Part shown: positions 31,812 through 40,706 of the stretch, piece by piece
How the letters are laid out: each line of letters starts with the position of its first letter
Numbering within the stretch: position 1 is the first letter of the stretch
Origin: Sacculina carcini
Lineage: Eukaryota; Arthropoda; Thecostraca; Sacculinidae
NCBI GenBank assembly: GCA_916048095.2
Contig: OU696590.1
Location: 3,261,001-3,325,000 of the forward strand
Length of the DNA: 64,000 bases
Direction of reading: 5' to 3'
The notes under the pieces: model-generated
What the model was told of the DNA's origin: nothing
Database searches by the model: none
The model's input: only the letters and a program-made list of their open reading frames with translations
Translations under genes and position numbers: made by a program

Positions 31812-31841
31812 AGTGGTGACCCCGACGTGATTCAAGTGGTG

Positions 31842-33154
31842 ACCCCGACGCATTCGTTGACACTGCCAGGCGGGGACATAGCGACGAGATCAGCAACTTT
31901 ATCCGGCAGCGGTTCGATGCCGAGCGCAGACACTTTGAGGCCGAGAAAACGCACCTCAGACCGACCGAAGACGCATTTCTCGGGCTTCACAACGAGACCC
32001 GCTGTCCGGAGACGGCGTAATAACTCACTCAAGTCGCGGCGGTGTTGATCGGCGTTGGGTGAGTACACGAGAATGTCGTCAATGTACACATAGACGTTGG
32101 ACATGCCTCGGAGCACTGAATCCATTAGCCGCTGAAATGTCTGTGCGGCGTTAGACAGACCAAAGGGCATGCGCCGGTACTCAAACAAACCGAATGGAGT
32201 CGTGATGGCTGTCTTCTTCTGGTCTGGTCCGTGCACAGGGACTTGAGCAAAGGCTCTTGCGAGGTCCACGGTGCTGAACGTCGTTGCCCCACTCAGCCGG
32301 TCTGCGAACGTCTGAAGGTGAGGAACCGGATAGCGGTCAGGAACGGTCAGCGCGTTGAGACGCTCGTAGCATCCTACCATGCGATATGATTTCCCTCCGT
32401 CCTTCTCAACGAGATGGATAGGGCTGGACCACTGCGAAGATGACGGCACCAAAATGCCTTGCCCGACCAGATAATCCAGCTCTCTCTTGGCTGCAGCTAG
32501 TTTCGCTGGCATGAGACGGCGTGGCCGGGCGTATACTGGGTTGCCACGTGTCGTGATTCGATGTTTCACGCCCGGTATTCTAACAGCAGGGAAGCCGGTC
32601 GGAGGGGTCGACAGCTGTTTGAACACTTCTGACAGGCGTATGTCGGAAAAACGATCGTCATCTGCTTCGTACCGTTGGTCAGTCTGAACGTGCGCTAGTG
32701 ATGGATGCCAGTCAGTGCGATGCCTGGAACCGGTGGTCGAGAGGAAGGTGGCGCTGTCTACTAATCGATGCCGGCGCATGTCGATCATCAGACCAAACTC
32801 TCGAAGGAAATCCGCGCCGAGAATTGGTGTGGGCACCGCTGCTACAATGAACTCGAAGGTGTAAATACGACCTAGGCCTAGATCTACATCCATGCGGCGG
32901 CCAACTTCGTAGACTGGTATCGAAGTGCCGTTGGCAGCCCGGAGAGTCGGTCGTTGTAGGGCGCAGCGATTCACCTGGCCTGCAGGCAACAACGAAACCT
33001 CTGAGCTGCTGTCGACAAGATACCTGCGACCGGTGAGATCTGACACGTACAAAAGATGGCACTCGTGGTTGTTGCAGCCGGCCGTGGCCATTACCGTCGG
33101 CTGCTCCGTCCGTTTCCCGACATGTCTGTGTTGAAGGAGCATGACCCCAGACAC
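31842..33154 (-). pseudogene. G2 pol: protease and reverse transcriptase, truncated
   Basis: Read in -1 frame relative to gag. It contains a retropepsin-like part (RRYLVDSSSEVSLLPAG, where the usual DTG is DSS, then ILGADFLREF). The RT has RYPVPHLQTFADRL, FSTVDLARAFAQVPV, TPFGLFEYRRMPFGLSNA and the catalytic VYIDDILVYS. It ends shortly after the RT connection (PLPDKVADLVAM) where antisense LTR/primer sequence takes over. RNase H and integrase are absent. It would need complementation in trans. Confidence 0.88.
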
Positions 33155-33894
33155 TTGCGGGCGGATGGTCCGTACTTACGATGCAGGCGGCACCAGCGAT
33201 TCACAAACGCATCAGACTGGGACGACTCCTCGATTGATAGTTGCCGCTGCTGTGACGCTTGCGGTCGCATGGGTGTGCGAGACTCACGCATTGTCCGGGT
33301 ACGTAGCGCAGCGCTGACCTGCAAATAATCCTCGTCTTGGTCGGCGCTCGGGATCACCTGGGCCACAACAGAACTGGACGGCGATTCCAATTGATGATGG
33401 GCGTCAGCCCGAACAGCGACCTCACGGAGACACTCTTTGTTCAGCCACTCGCGGCAGAGTGATTGGAGCGCCCCAGGCATTCTGCACAGGAACACTTCGC
33501 GGATAATTTCGTGGTCCGTGTCGTCTGGGTACAGTGCTGCGAGGTCTCCAAATAACTCGGACGGCTTCCTCGATCCAAGTTGTCTCGGCAGATTCTCAAG
33601 TCGTCGAAGACGCTCTGCAGGTGTGAGTCGCAGTCTGCTTCTCAGCCTGTGTTGGAGACGGTCATAGCAGTCGGGGGCCAGCGGTGACTGCGACATAATA
33701 TCCTTCACTAGCCTGAACTGAGCCGGCGGGAGTTTTGCGAGGACCTTGCGGAGTTTCGTGGCTTGTGTTGTGATGCCCCCATCAATGAGGAGGTTATCAC
33801 ACATTAACAGCCATGTATCAATGTCCATCTCATCGAAAGTGGGCAGTTCCACACGAATTGGGGCGCACAATCCCTCAGCCGTCTCAAAAGGCAT
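33091..33894 (-). CDS. G2 gag
   Basis: Likely start ATG at 33894 (MPFETAEGLCAPIRVELPTF); an in-frame ATG lies 10 codons upstream. Gypsy-type capsid blocks are DIDTWLLMCDN, RLRRLENLPRQLG and IIREVFLCRMP. It ends in a knuckle-like CRLHRKYGPSARKCLGSC. Twelve codons before its stop is the heptamer GGGAAAC (33118-33112) in the phase needed to slip into the pol frame. Confidence 0.82.
   Translation of the reverse strand: MPFETAEGLCAPIRVELPTFDEMDIDTWLLMCDNLLIDGGITTQATKLRKVLAKLPPAQFRLVKDIMSQSPLAPDCYDRLQHRLRSRLRLTPAERLRRLENLPRQLGSRKPSELFGDLAALYPDDTDHEIIREVFLCRMPGALQSLCREWLNKECLREVAVRADAHHQLESPSSSVVAQVIPSADQDEDYLQVSAALRTRTMRESRTPMRPQASQQRQLSIEESSQSDAFVNRWCRLHRKYGPSARKCLGSCSFNTDMSGNGRSSRR
33112..33118 (-). 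promoter_or_regulatory. Candidate -1 frameshift site GGGAAAC (G2 gag-pol)
   Basis: In gag phase it reads G GGA AAC, a classical slippery heptamer. Slipping gives GGG AAA CGG and leads into the open pol frame. Confidence 0.7.
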
Positions 33895-33969
33895 GGCAAA
33901 TAATGAAAATGGAAGCGAAAGCAATTATATAATCAATAATGAATGTGAGAAACAGTCTCTCGAAATCTC

Positions 33970-34203
33970 TGTAATTATGAGTTGATGTTTGGCGTATCAC
34001 GAACATAATTATCACGTGATGTTAATGTTTGTATATTTATTGTTGGTTTTGCAGTGAGAGCGGAGATTTGAATTTAACGGGATGGCGTGGATGAGAGTTA
34101 TTGAGATAGGAAGTGAATTAGTGTTGATGTGTAATTATGTGTTGATGTTTGGGTGTATAATTTCTTTGTCGTTTCATTAGTGTTTTAAATACAAGCTTTT
34201 ACA
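33970..34203 (+). repeat. G3 5' LTR
   Basis: TGTAATTATGAG … GCTTTTACA, 234 bp. It is identical to the 3' LTR except for one A/T difference near 34008. Confidence 0.93.
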
Positions 34204-34236
34204 AGCTAACCGGCCAGTGCAGAAGATTTTCATATA

Positions 34237-35013
34237 ATGGCGATGTCAGGAGAACCTGGAGTAGCAGAGAGTCGTGCGGTGGCGACTCCGGAAAGAAGTT
34301 TCGACGTGCGTATAGTGCCAGAGTTTGATGGTACCGGAGATGTTGTGGAATGGTGGACGAGGGCACAGATGTTATGCGAACTGAAAGAGGTTCCTTTGAT
34401 GTCGGTGGTGCCCGCTCGTTTAGTGGGCGGTGCATTTCGTGTGTGGTCTCTGCAATCTGCAGTCGATCGTCGTGATGCTAAGTGCACCCGAACAGCCTTG
34501 TATCAAGCGTTCGGAGTGGACAAGTACTTGGCATTTGAGAGGTTCCGCAGTCGCCGACTTCAACCAGACGAGTCCCCTGACGTGTTTTTGGCTGACCTCC
34601 AAGTGATGGCTGAGTCATTCGGAGGTGCACATGAGGAGTTGCTGGAGTGTGCTTTTGTGACGGGCCTGCCGAGGGACATCTCCACAGCTATACAGACTGG
34701 TGCTGCTGCAGACAAGCTGACACTGCAAGACGTGCTGGTGAGAGCACGTATGGCGCTGCAGAGGAAACAAGGAAGATATGATCAGAGTCCAATGCCTCCG
34801 AAAGAAGATTGTTGTCTTGGAGGGAGGAGAGAAGAATATGGATCGACTAAGCAGAGATGCTACAACTGCAATGAGCTAGGGCACTTTAGTAGACAATGTC
34901 CTAAAAGATTGATGAAATGCTTTAACTGCAACAAAGTCGGCCATACTGCGAGAAATTGTTCAAAAAACGCAACAGGAGAGAGTTCATCAGTGCCGGTGCT
35001 CTCTCCGCAGTAG
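34237..35013 (+). CDS. G3 gag with two CCHC zinc knuckles
   Basis: 258 codons. N-terminal capsid-like part (RSFDVRIVPEFDGTGDVVEW, FERFRSRRLQPDESPDVF, ECAFVTGLPRDIS), then two knuckles near residues 210-245: CYNCNELGHFSRQC and CFNCNKVGHTARNC. These bind element RNA. Immediately after the second knuckle comes the heptamer AAAAAAC at 34962-34968. The gag frame itself runs on to SSSVPVLSPQ. It is a clear relative of the G4 and G5 gags. Confidence 0.9.
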   Translation: MAMSGEPGVAESRAVATPERSFDVRIVPEFDGTGDVVEWWTRAQMLCELKEVPLMSVVPARLVGGAFRVWSLQSAVDRRDAKCTRTALYQAFGVDKYLAFERFRSRRLQPDESPDVFLADLQVMAESFGGAHEELLECAFVTGLPRDISTAIQTGAAADKLTLQDVLVRARMALQRKQGRYDQSPMPPKEDCCLGGRREEYGSTKQRCYNCNELGHFSRQCPKRLMKCFNCNKVGHTARNCSKNATGESSSVPVLSPQ

Positions 35014-37349
35014 CTGAAGAGGCGCTTCCGACAGTGACAGTTTTTGTGAATGGAATGCTGTGTAAAGCTCTGGTAGACACCGGTTGTTCTTGTTGTATTG
35101 TGTCGAGTGTGGTGTGCGATCGTTGGACCAGACAAAGAACAAAAGTGGACACGCTGGGAGGAGAATCTTTTACCTGCGATGGTGTAGCAAACTGCACGGT
35201 GAGAGTTAACGAATGTTCTTTCACGTTGAATATGTTAGTGGTACTTGGTAAACCATTAGACTTTGACATTATTCTGGGCATGAATGCCATCCGAGAGTTA
35301 GGAGGTGTATACGTTGGTGAGAAGAGAGTAGTTTTGGGAGAGTCTGTTGGCATGCGACTGCAGTGTGCAGCAGGGCAGCAGATCAAAGAGGAAAGACCAG
35401 GGCACGTCGTGGCTTTTGACCCCGAGCGAAGAGTGTGGAAGTGCCGATGGAGCTGGATAGATGGTGTTGAGCCTCAAGTACTGCCGAATCGTGTGGCACA
35501 ATACAATGTGCCCCGTGAAGCTCGAGCGGTATTTGACGCAGAACTTGAATCGTGGATCCGGGAAAAATGGCTGATTCCGTACGATGACAACGTGTACGGT
35601 CCTGCTCGCTGCTTGCTGCCATTGATGGCAGTGCAGCAGGAGAACAAGAAGAAAGTTCGTCCTGTGCTGGATTTCCGGCACTTGAATGCGTATATTGACT
35701 CGTTCACTGCTGATGCGGATGTTTGTCAGGATAAATTACGGACGTGGAGGAGAAAAGGTGAGAATCTTCACATCATGGATTTGACCAAAGCCTACCTGCA
35801 GATAATTGTTGATCAGTCGTTGTGGCCATTTCAGACAGTGCGTTACAAAGGTAAACTGTACTGTCTGACACGCCTTGGCTTCGGTCTGAACTCGGCACCA
35901 GCTATCATGCAGACCGTGGTGAGCAAAGTGTTGTCGCTGAATGACAAGATTTCTCGTGGCACGTCGGCTTACGTGGATGACGTCATAGTTGATGGAGATA
36001 TAATCTCGCCACAGATAGTGAAGGAGCATTTGGAGACGTACGGATTGAAGAGCAAGGATGTACAACAAGTGTCCAGCGGTGTCAGAGTGTTGGGATTGAG
36101 AGTGTTCAGGTCACGTGATGGTACGATGATGTGGAAAAGAGACAATGAATTACCGGAGTGTCCAGGAAAGCTTACGCGGCGCAGTGTATTTGCATTGAGC
36201 GGTAAACTCGTGTCCCATTATCCCGTGGCGAGCTGGCTTAGGGTAGCGGCATCCTATTTGAAAAGGATGGTTACAGAAAACACTTATAGATGGGATGATG
36301 AAGTTTTGGACCCCAGTATTCGAAAATGTGTTGGTGAGCTGTTGGATCGAGTGAAGAGAGATGATCCAGTGAAGGGTGTTTGGCCAATCCAAGGAAACGC
36401 TGCAAAGGTGTGGGTAGATGCGAGTGATATTGCTATTGGTGTCGTTGTACAAGTGAACGGTCGGACACTGGAGGACGGCTGTTGGCTAAGGAAAGAAGCA
36501 CATCATATCAATATAAGAGAACTGGACGCGGTGATAAAAGGTCTCGGAATGGCTGTGAAATTAGAGTTTAAAGAAATTGAATTGTTCACAGATTCGGCGA
36601 GTGTTTATGCATGGCTCATGGAGGTGATTACAAGAAAAAGAAAGATCAAGACGGCTGCTACCTGTGAATTGTTAATTAGACGAAGGCTCGATATTGTCAG
36701 CAGTTTGATTGAAGAATATGGACTTAAACTGGAAGCCATAAAAGTTGATTCTGCTAGCAATAAGGCGGATATATTGACACGTGTACCAGCGTCATGGCTA
36801 AAAACACATCGTCCTCAGTGTGCGGTGGCTATAGTGCCAGACGATGTAAGGAAAATACACCACGACGCAGGACATCCAGGAGTCCATCGGACTAAATTTT
36901 CTTGTCGCCGCAAGGGGATTCGGGTTACAAGGCGACAGGTGGCCGAAGCAATAAGAAAATGTGATGTGTGTAACTCAATTTGTCCTCCTCCTTTGAAATG
37001 GAAAGGTGGCAAGTTGAGTGTGAGTACAGCATGGAACAGACTGGCAGCAGACTTTACTCATGTCATGAACGAATTATACATTAGTGTTATCGACTGTGGA
37101 CCTTCACGTTTCACGATCTGGAGGAGAGTGTCATCTAGGAGTAGTGTTGAGGCAGCAAATGTAATGCACGACGTGTTCAGCGAGCGGGGACCACCGCATC
37201 AGTTGTTGCTTGATAATGACACAGCGTTTCGAGGGGCACCTTTCATGAATGCTATGAGGTTCTGGAACGTAGATGTTCGATTCAGATGTGCCTATAGACC
37301 TGAGGGTAACGGCATTATAGAAAGGTGCCACCGAACAGTGAAACTATAG
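34956..37349 (+). CDS. G3 pol: protease, RT, RNase H, integrase (most)
   Basis: 797 codons from the start of the open frame; it is made by frameshift, so the ATG at 34956 need not be used. Residues 41-43 are the protease Asp-Thr-Gly (LVDTGCS), with ILGMNAIREL following. RT: KVRPVLDFRHLNAYI, LTKAYLQI, LTRLGFGLNSAPAIM, catalytic YVDD at about 339-342. RNase H starts near 485 (VWVDASD) with HHINIRELDAV. The integrase has a zinc part (HHDAGHPGVH … CDVC), LAADFTHV, LLDNDTAF and NGIIERCHRTVK, giving the D, D and E positions. It then meets a stop just after the catalytic Glu because of a frame break near 37345. Confidence 0.92.
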   Translation: MFKKRNRREFISAGALSAVAEEALPTVTVFVNGMLCKALVDTGCSCCIVSSVVCDRWTRQRTKVDTLGGESFTCDGVANCTVRVNECSFTLNMLVVLGKPLDFDIILGMNAIRELGGVYVGEKRVVLGESVGMRLQCAAGQQIKEERPGHVVAFDPERRVWKCRWSWIDGVEPQVLPNRVAQYNVPREARAVFDAELESWIREKWLIPYDDNVYGPARCLLPLMAVQQENKKKVRPVLDFRHLNAYIDSFTADADVCQDKLRTWRRKGENLHIMDLTKAYLQIIVDQSLWPFQTVRYKGKLYCLTRLGFGLNSAPAIMQTVVSKVLSLNDKISRGTSAYVDDVIVDGDIISPQIVKEHLETYGLKSKDVQQVSSGVRVLGLRVFRSRDGTMMWKRDNELPECPGKLTRRSVFALSGKLVSHYPVASWLRVAASYLKRMVTENTYRWDDEVLDPSIRKCVGELLDRVKRDDPVKGVWPIQGNAAKVWVDASDIAIGVVVQVNGRTLEDGCWLRKEAHHINIRELDAVIKGLGMAVKLEFKEIELFTDSASVYAWLMEVITRKRKIKTAATCELLIRRRLDIVSSLIEEYGLKLEAIKVDSASNKADILTRVPASWLKTHRPQCAVAIVPDDVRKIHHDAGHPGVHRTKFSCRRKGIRVTRRQVAEAIRKCDVCNSICPPPLKWKGGKLSVSTAWNRLAADFTHVMNELYISVIDCGPSRFTIWRRVSSRSSVEAANVMHDVFSERGPPHQLLLDNDTAFRGAPFMNAMRFWNVDVRFRCAYRPEGNGIIERCHRTVKL
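34962..34968 (+). promoter_or_regulatory. Candidate -1 frameshift site AAAAAAC (G3 gag-pol)
   Basis: In gag phase it reads A AAA AAC. Slipping by -1 continues as KKRNRREF into the pol frame. This heptamer class is used by several retroviruses. Confidence 0.75.
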
Positions 37350-37921
37350 CCGCGAGGAAACAGTGTTCGGTGCGAGAAGCAGTTATGTTGTATAACATGT
37401 CGCCGGTGGGGAGTGGCGGCGCCGAGAAAAGACCGGTGGATATGGTTTACCGTTACCAAGTGAGAATGCGGGATGAGTCCACATCGGTGAGGCGAGAGCT
37501 AAGGACAGTCGATTGTCCGTTTGATATTGGTGATCGTGTTTGGGTTCGACGACCTGGTGATAGGTGTGACGTGGTCAGTGGAAAAGGCGTGGTGACAGGA
37601 ATAGTTTCTAATGAAGTTATTGAGGTGGACGGAATGAATCGTCATGTGAGAGATTTGAGACCGCGACGAGAGGACCGTGACTGCAGTGCAGTAATTCCGG
37701 CACGTGCGTCTACTAGCAGAGACAGTGATGAGTCGCCTATTGAAGTGTTCTTCTCAACTCCAGTGGATACAACTGAAAATGACCATGAGTGTCCGAGTCC
37801 GCGCGAGAGGGTTAGGCCGAGGAGAGAGACGTGTCGCCCGGCGAGATTCAATGATTACGTGGTGTACATCAACGATGAAGGAGACCCACCAGAAGATGAT
37901 TTTGAAAATCAGGAGATGTAA
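37325..37921 (+). CDS. G3 pol C-terminus (after frame break)
   Basis: Continues the integrase in the -1 frame: TIAARKQCSVREAVMLYNMSP, DIGDRVWVRRPGDRC, GVVTGIVSNEVIEVDGMNRH, then an acidic/basic tail. Homologous G5 sequence is continuous through this point, so the break near 37345 is a one-base indel (mutation or sequencing error). The small DNA-binding C-terminal domain (W-R-G-V-TG pattern) is present. The stop lies just inside the 3' LTR (TGTAA at 37917). Confidence 0.88.
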   Translation: MPPNSETIAARKQCSVREAVMLYNMSPVGSGGAEKRPVDMVYRYQVRMRDESTSVRRELRTVDCPFDIGDRVWVRRPGDRCDVVSGKGVVTGIVSNEVIEVDGMNRHVRDLRPRREDRDCSAVIPARASTSRDSDESPIEVFFSTPVDTTENDHECPSPRERVRPRRETCRPARFNDYVVYINDEGDPPEDDFENQEM

Positions 37922-38150
37922 TTATGAGTTGATGTTTGGCGTATCACGAACATATTTATCACGTGATGTTAATGTTTGTATATTTATTGTTGGTTTTGCA
38001 GTGAGAGCGGAGATTTGAATTTAACGGGATGGCGTGGATGAGAGTTATTGAGATAGGAAGTGAATTAGTGTTGATGTGTAATTATGTGTTGATGTTTGGG
38101 TGTATAATTTCTTTGTCGTTTCATTAGTGTTTTAAATACAAGCTTTTACA
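37917..38150 (+). repeat. G3 3' LTR
   Basis: 234 bp, direct copy of 33970-34203. It is followed by the target duplication ATCTC. Confidence 0.93.
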
Positions 38151-38190
38151 ATCTCACTTGCATAAAGCGAGAATAATCGGGGTCACCACT

Positions 38191-38345
38191 TGTAGCAGTT
38201 CGGCTAGATACACACACGGGCGCGGTTGATGAACGAATGTGTATTATTAACAACAATGGCGGATGAATGATAATCAAACACATTAACGACGCACCACATA
38301 CAAAACAATACAAATATTATTAGTGTTGCCAGGTCACTGGCTACA
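38191..38345 (-). repeat. G2 LTR, minus orientation, with primer site
   Basis: On the minus strand it runs from TGTAGCCAG (38345) to GCTACA (38191), followed by AGTGGTGACCCCGA (38190-38177). It is the upstream LTR of the minus-strand gag/pol at 33894-31842 and is inverted relative to 31657-31811. Confidence 0.88.
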
Positions 38346-38349
38346 AGCA

Positions 38350-39064
38350 TAGAAACCAAAGTGTAAGACGGTTAAATTCATATTTATTGCCTAATTCGAT
38401 TTCATTATATATTATTTATTTCACATTTTATGAGTATTTCCGGACCTTGAAGTCAAGTCTGTTAGTTTTGTACGTGAATCTATTCTACACGGTGAAATTG
38501 AAGGTTCTATTGTCTATAGTTGTTGCCCACGTGACATTTATATTTCACAAAAATGAGTCGTCGTTTCGTTTACGTTTGAAACCCCTGATCTATACCATTG
38601 AGCCCGCGCAGTTGTCACCTCATATTCAAGTATAGATACAATAAAAATAAGCTCAGACAGACACAAACTTCACTTTAGGCTAAATTATTAGTTTTAAAAA
38701 TTAAACCAAAAAAAGTTATAGCGGTGAAAAGACAAAATGAACCCTGAAAAATGCGAAAATTTTGGTCAATACTCTGCAGGCTACTCCTCCTAAACCAGCA
38801 ATTATTAGAAATCAGCAATATATTTGAAAGGTAACGAACGTCTAAATAAAAAATGAAGCCAATTTTTTGCGTACTAAAATGCCTTGGCTAAAGCGACAAA
38901 TTCTGTACAATGTTCTGAAATTCTGCTGGAAATCATGTATTCGCAGGTGCACTTGCGATTACACAGGAATAGACACTGATTTAATTTCACTGAAGCCCAA
39001 TGACAATTAAGAATACATCATATTAGCTGCAATCAATAATGGTGTGAATAGAAATGCTTTATTG
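38350..39064. repeat. R1 remainder and inverted Helitron-like repeat
   Basis: 38350-38440 continues R1 copy 2. From about 38450 the sequence matches, in reverse, the units at 4625-4830 (GACTTGAAG…, GTTTACGTTTGAA, GAGCCCGCGCAG). The part at 38560-38680 is repeated inverted at 41670-41755. The tail at 38940-39064 matches 3500-3630. No gene is seen. Confidence 0.65.
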
Positions 39065-39068
39065 ACAT

Positions 39069-39990
39069 TGTGGCGTACACACTTATTCACACACACATGT
39101 TTCTTTTGTATTGATTGTCGTTGTATTATTTTAGTTTATGCGTTGCATGTTTATGTTGTGCGTGTGTTTGCGTTATATTCGTTGCGTGTTTGTTTCATTA
39201 CATAAATTCATTTCATTGTATAAATTTACACACTTCGCAATATGATTGTATGTATGTTCGCACCGTGCACACCACCGGATGTGATATTTTCGTCACCTAT
39301 TTGCGCCGTGTGTTTACGTCGCCGTCTGGCTATGTCATCGCCGTCTGGCTATGTCGTGTTTGTGTCGCGCTGTATATCCGCGCCGCCTGTGTGCTTGTGT
39401 CTGTCTGTCTGAGCCGCCTGTGTGCGCTGCCCATTCTCCACGCAAGCCGGCGGAAGTACTACTGTGTGTTCACACCACCCACGACGATCGTAGTCCCGCT
39501 ATTTCCCGCGACAATTCACACGACTGTTTGCTCAGACGTCGCACGGCACCTTCCAGACGGTCACGTGACCGGTGTCCTACTTGGAGTGAAGGTATTCCGG
39601 CCGGTGCTACAGGTGTTGGAGAAGTCAGTCGAGTATAAGGCGTGCTGACACACAGTGCTAGGGTTGTTCGCTCGCTTCATTGTGCTCCCGCTACTTACTC
39701 GTGCTCCCCGCGTATGCGTGTCAAGCCGCTGCGGGTACACTAGCATCTTCAGTCGAGAATAGTGCGTGTTGTCACACAGTGCTAGAGTTGTTCGCTCGCT
39801 TCATTGTGTTCCCGCGACCTACTCGTGCTCCCCGCGTATGCGTGTCAAGCCGCTGCGGGTACACTAGCATCTTCAGTCGAGTATAAGGCGTGCTGACACA
39901 CAGTGCTAGGGTTGTTCGCTCGCTTCATTGTGCTCCCGCTACTTACTCGTGCTCCCCGCGTATGCGTGTCAAGCCGCTGCGGGTTTTACA
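39069..39990 (+). repeat. M7 5' LTR (3' end uncertain)
   Basis: Nearly identical to 40707 onwards for its first ~700 bp. It contains three tandem copies of a ~124-bp subrepeat (starting CACAGTGCTAG at about 39651, 39773 and 39898), against two in the 3' LTR. Beyond the last GCTGCGGG it no longer matches the 3' LTR, so its inner boundary is unclear. I see no standard primer site after it. Confidence 0.7.
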
Positions 39991-40127
39991 GGTACACTAG
40001 CATCTGACATCATGAATCTCGATCTGCGATCTCGATCTTGGTCTTGATTTTTGCGTGTCCAGCCGCTATAGCTGAATTAGCCTGGAGATGGACAGTAAGT
40101 CTAAATCTTCAAAGAAGTGATCAGCAA

Positions 40128-40550
40128 CACGCGCAGCAACGTAGCAACATGCTCAGCAACACGCGCAGCAACGTAGCAACATGCTCAGCAACACGCGCAG
40201 CAACGTAGCAACATGCTCAGCAACACGCGCAGCAACGTAGCAACATGCTCAGCAACACGCGCAGCAACGTAGCAACATGCTCAGCAACACGCGCAGCAAC
40301 GCAGCAACATGCTCAGCAACACGCGCAGCAACGCAGCAACATGCTCAGCAACACGCGCAACAACGCAGCAACATGCTCAGCAACACGCGCAACAACGCAG
40401 CAACATGCTCAGCAACACGCGCAACAACGCAGCAACATGCTCAGCAACACGCGCAGCAACGCAGCAACATGCTCAGCAACACGCGCAGCAACGTAGCAAC
40501 ATGCTCAGCAACACGCGCAACAACGTAGCAACATGCTCAGCAACACGCGC
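40128..40550. repeat. 32-bp minisatellite, about 13 copies
   Basis: The unit combines AGCAACATGCTC, AGCAACACGCGC and AGCAACGTAGC-type blocks, all variants of AGCAAC-N6, so there is an internal ~10-12-bp periodicity. Because 32 is not a multiple of three, the translation cycles through all frames (Gln-, Asn- and Ala-rich). Units differ mainly at G/A in CGCGCA(G/A) and at GTAG/GCAG. Confidence 0.92.
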
Positions 40551-40559
40551 AGCATCGCA

Positions 40560-40689
40560 ACATCACTCGCAACAACTTCCCGGTGCGCCAACATCATCAC
40601 AACAATTATCCGGTGACACAGCAACACCACAACACATTCATTCTCGATCAGGCCGACGCATCAGGCCACCTGTTCGCTTCTCGCCCTGA
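40560..40689 (+). pseudogene. M7 remnant of pol C-terminus
   Basis: After the minisatellite a short frame runs GDTATPQHIHSRSGRRI and RPPVRFSP, then a stop. The R(S)GR…RPPxRFSP ending is what Gypsy-type polyproteins often show just before the polypurine tract. It suggests M7 derives from a full element whose coding region was replaced or overgrown by the tandem array. Confidence 0.55.
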
Positions 40690-40706
40690 TCTGAGGAGGG
40701 GGCTCC

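Larger units (their letters stand above)
33970..38150 (+). mobile_element. G3: nearly intact Ty3/Gypsy-type LTR retrotransposon
   Basis: 4181 bp with two 234-bp LTRs, flanked by the 5-bp duplication ATCTC (33965-33969 and 38151-38155). Removing it rejoins the leader of G2. The LTRs differ at one position that I can see, so insertion is very recent. The coding order is gag, then -1 frame pol (protease, RT, RNase H, integrase), with one frame break late in integrase. The primer site after the 5' LTR is AGCTAACCGGCC, not the usual TGG start. Confidence 0.93.
31657..38345 (-). mobile_element. G2: Ty3/Gypsy element with LTRs in inverted orientation, hosting G3
   Basis: Its outer ends are two 155-bp LTRs facing each other: plus orientation at 31657-31811 and minus at 38345-38191, both followed inwards by the same primer site. 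The body (gag, protease, partial RT) is on the minus strand and stops inside pol at about 31842. The 4-bp duplication AGCA flanks the whole structure (31653-31656 and 38346-38349), so it integrated as a unit. G3 (33970-38150) sits inside its leader. Without G3 it is about 2.5 kb. Confidence 0.8.

Noticed and set aside
36150-36452. Minus-strand 100-codon frame in G3
   Set aside because: Antisense shadow of the RT/RNase H coding region.
39115-39648. 177-codon frame with hydrophobic start, duplicated at 40753-41286
   Set aside because: Both copies are within the M7 LTR pair; duplication reflects the LTRs, and no domain is recognisable.
40128-40550. Regularly spaced repeats that could suggest a CRISPR array
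   Set aside because: Units are contiguous 32-bp tandem copies without unique spacers, in animal DNA, inside an LTR element.
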